From Prochlorococcus marinus str. MIT 9107 (lineage in GTDB: Bacteria > Cyanobacteriota > Cyanobacteriia > PCC-6307 > Cyanobiaceae), in the NCBI RefSeq assembly GCF_000759855.1, contig NZ_JNAI01000007.1, positions 62,001 through 126,000 of the forward strand: a stretch of DNA of 64,000 nucleotides, read 5' to 3'. A model generated the notes under the pieces. It was not told the DNA's origin, made no database searches, and worked only from the letters and a program-made list of their open reading frames with translations. The position numbers and the translations under genes were made by a program. Below are positions 58,249 to 64,000 of this stretch, piece by piece. Numbering within the stretch: position 1 is the stretch's first letter; each line of letters begins with the position of its first letter.

Positions 58249-59591
58249 TTTTCAAAACCTTCTTTCATCTCTTTCTCGTCCAAATTTCTACCTATAAAAA
58301 CAAGTTGGTTTCTACGAGGTTCGTTACCCCATTCCTTATCAGGTTGCGCTGTAAATAACATATGTACCCCTTGGAAAACTATTCTCTGTGGGTTGCCTGA
58401 GTAGCTAATGAAACCTTTAGTTCTAAATATATCCACTCCTTTTTCAGAAAGAAGTCTGCCCAACCAAGTATTAAGTTTTTCTGGATCAACATCTCCAAAT
58501 CGTTCAATTGCAATGGACGTTACTTCATCATCGTGCTCGTGCTCGGCTTGCCAGAATCTTTCAATATTAAATGGGATCTCTTTTGAATTATTGTCTTCAC
58601 TTTTAATGATTTTCATATTGAATTCTTCAGCAGTGTGCTGTGTATATAAACCTATCTTTGATCCCTTTTCGATAATTAATATGAATGATTTATTTCCTTT
58701 ATCCTCCAATTTAAGGTTTATATGTTCTCCAAATGGAATGATATTCCCAGGTTCTATGCTTTTAGCTTTTTCTGCATAAAGTCTTACGCAGGATTCAGCA
58801 CCATCTTTAAGTTCTTCTTCACTCTCACCTTGATTAGCGAAAGCTACTAATGACATTTCTGGATCGGGACCTTCTTCTAGCATTAATTCATATTTACCTG
58901 CAGCAAGGTCGTAAACACCTGTCCATTCAAAAGGATATTCTGGTTCAAGAAATGTTGGTCTGCGTTTAAGGATTTGATCGAGATCAAATGCACTTAGATT
59001 TAGGACTGTTTCGATTGGTACTTGGGCATTCTCGGCTCTAATGATTCGAGTCATTCGGTTCATATCTCTCAATCTCGATTCAAGAGTATCTAGTGCATCA
59101 TCAGAGTCTAAATCAGTTTTATTAAGGACAAGAACATCTGCAAACGCAACTTGTTCTGAACTTTCATCACTTCTTCCTAGCTGCTGATCAATATGAGCAG
59201 CATCAACTAAAGTTACAATTCCATCAAGAGTAAATTCAGAACTAATTTCTTCATCCATGAAAAATGTCTGCGCGACTGGCCCAGGATCTGCTAATCCGGT
59301 CGTTTCTACTAAAACATAGTCAAACTTATCTCTTCTTTTCATAAGGTTGCCAAGGACTCTTATTAAATCACCGCGAACAGTACAACAAATGCACCCGTTT
59401 GACATCTCAAACACTTCTTCATCGGCATTAATTACGAGCCCTTGATCTATCCCTACTTCACCGTATTCATTCTCAATTACGGCTATTCTTTTCCCGTGCT
59501 CTTCACTTAGTATTCTATTAAGTAAAGTAGTTTTCCCTGAACCTAGAAATCCAGTGAGAATAGTAACTGGAACTTTATCTTTGATGCTCAT
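58236..59591 (-). CDS. COG0523 (CobW/P47K) GTPase, putative zinc metallochaperone
   Basis: A 451-residue protein. The P-loop GFLGSGKTT is at 14-22, the metal-binding CICC is in EMSNGCICCTVRGDL near 63-77, the Walker B region is VLVETTGLADP, the guanine motif is LNKTD, and a C-terminal CobW_C domain follows. A HEHDDE stretch adds possible metal ligands. Neighbours znuA, znuC, zur and znuB point to zinc rather than cobalt. It is 77 bases downstream of znuA on the same strand. Confidence 0.92.
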   Translation of the reverse strand: MSIKDKVPVTILTGFLGSGKTTLLNRILSEEHGKRIAVIENEYGEVGIDQGLVINADEEVFEMSNGCICCTVRGDLIRVLGNLMKRRDKFDYVLVETTGLADPGPVAQTFFMDEEISSEFTLDGIVTLVDAAHIDQQLGRSDESSEQVAFADVLVLNKTDLDSDDALDTLESRLRDMNRMTRIIRAENAQVPIETVLNLSAFDLDQILKRRPTFLEPEYPFEWTGVYDLAAGKYELMLEEGPDPEMSLVAFANQGESEEELKDGAESCVRLYAEKAKSIEPGNIIPFGEHINLKLEDKGNKSFILIIEKGSKIGLYTQHTAEEFNMKIIKSEDNNSKEIPFNIERFWQAEHEHDDEVTSIAIERFGDVDPEKLNTWLGRLLSEKGVDIFRTKGFISYSGNPQRIVFQGVHMLFTAQPDKEWGNEPRRNQLVFIGRNLDEKEMKEGFEKCLI

Positions 59592-59668
59592 TTAATGATT
59601 TTTACCAAATAAACAATAGTTTAATACTAGTAACCATAAGAAATGAAAACCGTTTTTATTAGAAAAAT

Positions 59669-61210
59669 TTAATCTGAAAGTTTGTACCATTCAGACTCAA
59701 GATTGGAGCCAGATTCTTTATCACAGCTTCCACCTAATGAATCAACAATTGTACAAGTGTTGTGTACGGCTACTGAAACCGTATTACCATCCATCATCAA
59801 TCCATCAACGAATATTTGATTAGAAGCTAAAGGAACTGAACTTTGTCTACTTAAGTTCCTTAATAACTTAGATGCTGGAATTTGTTCAGGAAATATTGCC
59901 TGAACTTTCTCTTCATCTAACATTTTTAAAGTAGAACTTATGTTGTCTGGCCTTAAGCTTGAGGAGTCTCCAAGAAAGTCAAGTAAACTAATGGTTTCAA
60001 AACCAAATGCATCCCCGTAGTATTCCATTGCTTTGTGTTTAGAGACAATTACTCTGTTTTCCTCAGGAATAGAGCTTACTTGTTCGACGATCCAACTATC
60101 TAAGCCTTCTAAGAGAGAATCAGCTTTTTCGAATCTTTCATTAATTAGTTTTCTGTCACCTCTATTAAAAACTGAAATATCTTTCTTTAAACTTTTGCTT
60201 ATAAGATCTCCCATTTTTATGATGTTATGTGGATCATGCCATACATGTGGATCTAGACCTCCATGGTCATGATGATGATGCCCCTCTCCTTCGTCTGGAA
60301 CTTGTGCTATTGGTTCTACATCACTATTTGAAACGTCTTTAAAAAAGTGTTGAGTTGCTTCAAACTCAAAAGGCATGTGTTCAGTAAAAAATATATATTC
60401 ACCATCTTCTTTGATATCCACGTTAAAAACAGTACTTTCTTTTCTTTGATCAAAGTTAAGAACAAAAGCTTTATTACTTGCTATCAAAGTTCCATCATTT
60501 TTTCTGCTTATTGAGTCTTTAGATCCTAATAATTCTTTGGCTAAATCTTCAGACCCTTCTATGTCATTAGATTTGAGAATCACCATCTTCATTGCAGGAT
60601 CTGCATATTCGCCATCGACTTTTTCAAATGACCATTTGTATGAACCCTTAGATAGCTGGAATTTACCTGCCCATTCGAAAGCACCCTCAGCATGATCATC
60701 ATGTCCACCATGGTCTGAATGATCATCATGACCTCCATGATCAGAATGATCATCTACCTTAGCTGAATGTTCAGCATGATCGTCATGTCCGCCATGGTCT
60801 GAGTGGTCATCGTGACCTTCATGATCAGAATGATCATCTACGTCTATTGCACTAACACCTACAACAACAGTATTCTTTTTACTTTCCCAATTTCTCATAC
60901 TTGGAGTCATTTCTTTGCCAAGAGTGAATACTTTGTCTGCGCTATTTAGTAATTGAGCTTGTCTTGGATTGATCTTTAAGTCATGAACATCCTGTTTTCT
61001 ATCTACTAAGCATGTAACTTCGTCAGATGGTAACGCAATTGATTTAACTAAATCACAAACTAGTGGTTCTACTGCTACGTATGACTTCCCTTTAGCCATT
61101 ACATCCTGCCCAAAACCAGAAAATATAATCGTTCCAGCGATTACGGAATTTTTAATAATTGACTTACTTGAACATGTTTTATTTGATAAAAGTCTTTTAA
61201 AAATTGACAT
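59669..61210 (-). CDS. znuA: Zinc ABC transporter periplasmic binding protein ZnuA with His-rich repeats and an inserted domain
   Basis: A 513-residue protein, much longer than typical ZnuA (about 310). A signal/anchor covers 20-40. The cluster A-I binding fold runs on both sides of an insert; zinc histidines are H76 (VHDLK), H322/H325 (DPHVWHDP) and H392 (SKHKAMEYYG). The insert holds two 24-residue His/Asp repeats (124-147 and 152-175), a non-repetitive domain (about 177-302) starting FEWAGKFQLSKG, and a HHHHDH cluster (311-316). Divergent from znuC. Confidence 0.94.
   Translation of the reverse strand: MSIFKRLLSNKTCSSKSIIKNSVIAGTIIFSGFGQDVMAKGKSYVAVEPLVCDLVKSIALPSDEVTCLVDRKQDVHDLKINPRQAQLLNSADKVFTLGKEMTPSMRNWESKKNTVVVGVSAIDVDDHSDHEGHDDHSDHGGHDDHAEHSAKVDDHSDHGGHDDHSDHGGHDDHAEGAFEWAGKFQLSKGSYKWSFEKVDGEYADPAMKMVILKSNDIEGSEDLAKELLGSKDSISRKNDGTLIASNKAFVLNFDQRKESTVFNVDIKEDGEYIFFTEHMPFEFEATQHFFKDVSNSDVEPIAQVPDEGEGHHHHDHGGLDPHVWHDPHNIIKMGDLISKSLKKDISVFNRGDRKLINERFEKADSLLEGLDSWIVEQVSSIPEENRVIVSKHKAMEYYGDAFGFETISLLDFLGDSSSLRPDNISSTLKMLDEEKVQAIFPEQIPASKLLRNLSRQSSVPLASNQIFVDGLMMDGNTVSVAVHNTCTIVDSLGGSCDKESGSNLESEWYKLSD
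60686..60841 (-). repeat. Tandem 84-base-spaced repeat encoding His/Asp-rich segments in znuA
   Basis: Two 72-base copies (60770-60841 and 60686-60757) each code for 24 residues built from DDHSDH-type units. The period is 84 bases. The copies differ at one residue (E versus G), so the duplication is recent or kept similar by recombination. Confidence 0.9.
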
Positions 61211-61234
61211 AAAAAATTATTAAATACTTAAAAA

Positions 61235-61249
61235 TGATAATCATTTTCA
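61235..61249. promoter_or_regulatory. Putative Zur/Fur-family box
   Basis: TGATAATCATTTTCA is a 7-1-7 inverted repeat with six of seven arm positions complementary, the usual Fur-superfamily operator form. It sits in the 138-base gap between divergent znuA and znuC, 25 bases from the znuA start and 99 from znuC. Zur is encoded nearby. Binding is inferred. Confidence 0.75.
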
Positions 61250-61348
61250 TTACAGCTGACAAGAAAAGGTATCAAATGTTATGAAAATAATACGCAGCTT
61301 GCATTATTGGTAAGCTTGTAAAGTGACTTTTTTCATGAAGATTAATTA

Positions 61349-62119
61349 ATGGCTACTTTAGTCGCTGAAAATTTAACATTTGCATACACAGAAAAAAGTA
61401 AGCCAGCTTTAAATAAGGTATCGGTTGAGATTAAACCTGGAACTCTAACAGCGCTAGTAGGTCCAAATGGTGCCGGTAAATCCACTCTTTTGAGGATATT
61501 GCAAGGACAAAATACTCCAGATAAAGGCGAAATAAAAATAGACGGTGAAAATTTATATAGATCTAGAGCTCTAGTGGCACTTATGCCTCAAAGAAGTTCT
61601 ATGAATTGGAAGTTTCCCATTACAGTTGAAAAATTGGTCTCTCTTGGTCAAATAAAGTATTCAAAATCAAGAAGTAATAACCCCTTTCAAATCAAGGCTC
61701 TTTTAGAATATCCTAATTCTTGGATTAATAAATGTTGTGAATTAGAAGCGACAATGCAAAGAGTAGGAATTGCTAATTTGGCTAATAGAAGACTCGATTC
61801 TCTTTCAGGAGGACAGCAACAAAGAGCTCTATTAGCAAAAACTCTTATGTCCCCTGCAAAAATATTTCTTCTGGATGAACCTTGTGCGGCATTGGATCCC
61901 CCCGCAAAAGAGGACTTCCTGAAAATTGTTCGTCAACTCGCAGATGCGGGACTTTCTTTGCTAGTAAGTAGCCATGATTGGGGCGAGTCTCTAAATAACT
62001 ACGATCAAGTAATCGTTCTTGATAAAAGTGTTTTAGCAGTTGGTAGTCCTGATCAAATAAAAGATAAATTAGATGCGATAAACATAAGCTCTATAAAGGA
62101 AAATAATTTCTGTGATTAG
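61349..62119 (+). CDS. znuC: Zinc ABC transporter ATP-binding protein ZnuC
   Basis: A 256-residue ATPase: Walker A GPNGAGKST, Q-loop in LMPQRSS, signature LSGGQQQRALLAK, Walker B IFLLDEP, and the switch histidine in SSHDWGE. It powers uptake with ZnuB and ZnuA. A stretch after the Q-loop (about 92-125) is longer than usual. The zur gene lies between it and znuB on the other strand. Confidence 0.94.
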   Translation: MATLVAENLTFAYTEKSKPALNKVSVEIKPGTLTALVGPNGAGKSTLLRILQGQNTPDKGEIKIDGENLYRSRALVALMPQRSSMNWKFPITVEKLVSLGQIKYSKSRSNNPFQIKALLEYPNSWINKCCELEATMQRVGIANLANRRLDSLSGGQQQRALLAKTLMSPAKIFLLDEPCAALDPPAKEDFLKIVRQLADAGLSLLVSSHDWGESLNNYDQVIVLDKSVLAVGSPDQIKDKLDAINISSIKENNFCD

Positions 62120-62132
62120 AAAATGTTCCTTA

Positions 62133-62567
62133 TTAATTTTGAGCTTGATAACAGTTTTGGCAAAGGCCGAAATATTCGAGTGTATGAAACAAAAGTTGAA
62201 ACTTTCTTGGATTTTTTTTAGGGGCATGAATATCTTTAACAGGACAACCTTCCATTTTCGACGTCTCTCCGCATTGAACGCAGGTCAAATGATGAATATC
62301 TCTGTCTACGGGAGTGTAAAGAACCTCTCCTGTTGGGAGATGTCTAGAACGAATTAATCCATGCTTTATCAAGATTTGCAGATTTCTATAAACAGTGGTC
62401 AACCCCATAGATTTGCCTTTTGTGATCAACTGCCTATGCAATTCTTGACCGCTCAATTCATCATCGCATTTATTAAGTTCTTCAAGAAGTTGTTCTTGTC
62501 TTTTGGTAATGTCAGACTTAGTTACCATTGTTTCCAAAATCTTTTTTTGCCTCGTATTTTTGATCAT
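62133..62567 (-). CDS. zur: Zinc uptake regulator, Fur family
   Basis: A 144-residue winged-helix repressor. The N-terminal helices (RQEQLLEELNKCDDELSGQELH) and recognition helix GLTTVYRNLQ fit Fur proteins. HHLTCVQCG and CQNC give the structural zinc CxxC pairs. The zinc sense is inferred from context. The second methionine (62528) is a possible start, leaving the DNA-binding domain intact. Antisense to the znuC-znuB direction. Confidence 0.88.
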   Translation of the reverse strand: MIKNTRQKKILETMVTKSDITKRQEQLLEELNKCDDELSGQELHRQLITKGKSMGLTTVYRNLQILIKHGLIRSRHLPTGEVLYTPVDRDIHHLTCVQCGETSKMEGCPVKDIHAPKKNPRKFQLLFHTLEYFGLCQNCYQAQN

Positions 62568-62584
62568 ACCGAATCTTTCGAATA

Positions 62585-63370
62585 ATGTCTTTTATTAATA
62601 GCAACTGGTGGTTGGTTCCATTAATAATAACTATATTTTCTGGGATCTTATGCCCAGCGATGGGAACTGTATTAATCACCCATAAGAGATTATTACAAGT
62701 TAATTTAATCTCTCATTGTGTTTTGCCTGGACTTGCTTTAGCCTTAGCGCTTGGAATTCATCCTTCAATTGGTGGTGTTATCAGTGGTCTTTTAGGCTCG
62801 GTGATTGCGGAAAGTTTAACTAATAGAAAAAGTGAAAACTATGAAGCAGTTATGAATACTATTCTTGCTGGAATGCTTGGGTTTGGAGTCCTTATAATCC
62901 CTCTACTCGGAATAAGGATTGATTTGGAGGCAGTATTATTTGGCGATTTATTGACAGCAAATTTTGGAGATTTACTTAGAACAATAATTGCTTTTTTAGT
63001 ATTTATACTTTTAATGACTTTTGGATATGAAAAGGTTGTTTATGTTGGATTAGATCCAGAAGGTGCATCCGCAAGTGGTATAAACGTTTCTTTATTAAAT
63101 CTTGCTTTGAGTTTTACGACGGCATTAGTAATTGTTAGTTCAATGTCAGCAGTGGGAGTAATTCTTGTAATTGCTCTTCTTTCTACGCCAACTTTGTTAG
63201 GGCTAAATAAGGCTCATAGTTTAAGAATTGCAATGATTAGGTCTTCATTTTTTGGATTATGCATCTCACTTCTGGGATTTATTCTCTCTATAGTCTTTAA
63301 TCTTTCGCCTGGACCTGCAATTAGTGTTATTTGTGTTGCATCTCTTTTGATTCCTAAGCTTCGTAAATAA
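62585..63370 (+). CDS. znuB: Zinc ABC transporter permease ZnuB
   Basis: A 261-residue ABC-3 family membrane protein with about eight hydrophobic helices. LLQVNLISHCVLPGLALALALG near the N-terminus and GVILVIALLSTPTLLGL further on are family patterns. It starts 17 bases from the divergent zur start, and its stop directly abuts the stop of a small gene on the other strand. Confidence 0.93.
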   Translation: MSFINSNWWLVPLIITIFSGILCPAMGTVLITHKRLLQVNLISHCVLPGLALALALGIHPSIGGVISGLLGSVIAESLTNRKSENYEAVMNTILAGMLGFGVLIIPLLGIRIDLEAVLFGDLLTANFGDLLRTIIAFLVFILLMTFGYEKVVYVGLDPEGASASGINVSLLNLALSFTTALVIVSSMSAVGVILVIALLSTPTLLGLNKAHSLRIAMIRSSFFGLCISLLGFILSIVFNLSPGPAISVICVASLLIPKLRK

Positions 63371-63517
63371 TTAAATCTTAAATGTCCAATCAGAGTTTAA
63401 TGCTTGAGCTTCTGGATTGTTTTTTAAAGCTACTTCCATAGCCTCTTTTTTATTATTAGCTATAACAACTTCATCAAATTCCTTTCCATTTTTTTTGAGG
63501 CTTACTTTGAAACGCAT
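63371..63517 (-). CDS. Small conserved hypothetical protein (48 aa)
   Basis: The frame runs from an ATG at 63517: MRFKVSLKKNGKEFDEVVIA, then a helical NKKEAMEVALKNNPEAQAL and SDWTFKI. This beta-hairpin plus helix pattern, with balanced charge, is typical of a real small soluble protein. No name known. Its stop codon is adjacent to the znuB stop. Confidence 0.7.
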   Translation of the reverse strand: MRFKVSLKKNGKEFDEVVIANNKKEAMEVALKNNPEAQALNSDWTFKI

Positions 63518-63600
63518 AAAAATTTTTTAATTAATCAAAAGTTAACCACTAAGCAACTAGATTTAAATAGTTTTAAAAGTTAATTGATGAAATAGAAACT

Positions 63601-63849
63601 TTAGTTATTTTGAAGTTTTTCTACTACAGATTCTTTCTCAATTTTAGCTACATCCTGTAATCCATTAGCATCGAACCAAGGAGCGTTTTCCCAATTAAAT
63701 CCTTCCCCAAAAGTATTATCAGGAGCAGCTACGTACCAGTGACATGATGAATCGGGAACATCTACAGCACATTTTGACCAGTCAGCCTCCCACTGTGGAA
63801 CCTGTACCCACATCACAGATGCTAATAAAAAAGAAAAAATAAAATTCAT
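63601..63849 (-). CDS. Small secreted hypothetical protein
   Basis: An 82-residue protein with a short hydrophobic signal (3-15). The rest is tryptophan-rich (WEADWSKC, CHWYVAAPD, NWENAPWFD) with two cysteines ten residues apart that may pair. No family recognised. Likely periplasmic or lumenal. Confidence 0.65.
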   Translation of the reverse strand: MNFIFSFLLASVMWVQVPQWEADWSKCAVDVPDSSCHWYVAAPDNTFGEGFNWENAPWFDANGLQDVAKIEKESVVEKLQNN

Positions 63850-63858
63850 AATTATCAG

Positions 63859-64000
63859 TTAGCAAAATTTTGAAAGATTTTTTTCACATTCTTTCTTTCT
63901 TTTCTTCCAGTAATTTTCAAGTATTTGATATTTATGCTTATTTTTGAATTGACTTAAATGAATATTATTCTGATTAAGAACTGAAGTATTTTTGATTTTC
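63859..64000 (-). CDS. Partial hypothetical protein, C-terminus only
   Basis: Open frame entering from the right edge for 46 residues to TAA at 63859-63861. It is very basic and ends in ENYWKKRKKECEKNLSKFC. The start is outside the window. Coding is plausible from position and composition only. Confidence 0.4.
   Translation of the reverse strand, partial: KIKNTSVLNQNNIHLSQFKNKHKYQILENYWKKRKKECEKNLSKFC

Noticed and set aside
62112-62357. Plus-strand frame overlapping the end of znuC
   Set aside because: Antisense to zur, with no homology features; zur has all Fur motifs.

Overview
The window is a compact, strongly AT-rich bacterial chromosome segment. Nearly every interval is coding, genes sit a few bases apart, and there are no insertion sequences, phage genes or CRISPR arrays. 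The gene set points to Prochlorococcus marinus, most likely a high-light clade. The evidence is chlI, petG, cytM, petH, two carotenoid genes (crtE, crtL), zwf-opcA, the clock-output kinase sasA, and the guaB-yfr1-trxA order typical of marine picocyanobacteria. The ferredoxin-NADP reductase also lacks the phycobilisome-docking domain, as expected of a cell without phycobilisomes. This assignment comes from recognising families and gene order; no search was run.

Layout. 1-9.5 kb: truncated diadenylate cyclase, lysA, rimI, clpC, an Fe-ADH-fold dehydrogenase, an alpha/beta hydrolase, cdsA and an Orn/Lys/Arg decarboxylase. 9.6-17.6 kb: ABC1 kinase, RodZ-like small protein, malQ, prs, two unknowns, sasA, tRNA-Glu and an SRPBCC protein. 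17.8-31.1 kb: petH, zwf-opcA-cobB, DUF212, crtE, folD, HD-domain membrane phosphodiesterase, leuA and a GH57 glucan enzyme. 31.1-43.4 kb: crtL, gyrA, guaB-type IMP dehydrogenase, Yfr1 sRNA, trxA, hisH, rsmD, petG (39 aa), cytM, an rRNA/tRNA methyltransferase, chlI, ruvC, 5-formyl-THF cyclo-ligase, sufE and hom. 43.5-52.1 kb: a more accessory stretch with an incomplete peptide-type ABC importer, a secreted hydrolase, an MFS carrier, a PfkB kinase and small membrane proteins. 52.2-55.5 kb: a three-gene ATP-grasp / alpha-E / transglutaminase operon. 55.6-57.2 kb: several very small proteins, one apparently broken by a stop codon. 57.2-63.4 kb: a zinc homeostasis locus (WD40 protein, COG0523 GTPase, ZnuA, ZnuC, Zur, ZnuB). 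Small proteins fill the right edge.

How the parts work together. zwf and opcA drive the oxidative pentose phosphate pathway, which supplies NADPH at night, and prs draws ribose-5-phosphate from that pathway. malQ and the GH57 enzyme handle glycogen. petH, petG, cytM, chlI, crtE and crtL belong to photosynthetic electron flow and pigment synthesis. The tRNA-Glu also feeds chlorophyll synthesis. The diadenylate cyclase at the left edge and the PgpH-like HD protein at 25.7 kb could make and degrade c-di-AMP. In the zinc locus a Fur-type 7-1-7 palindrome lies between divergent znuA and znuC, which suggests Zur control of uptake.

Most noteworthy: a predicted membrane anchor on FNR; ZnuA with a duplicated His-rich stretch and a nested extra domain; the ATP-grasp/alpha-E/transglutaminase operon; and the short PgpH-like protein with one altered metal ligand.
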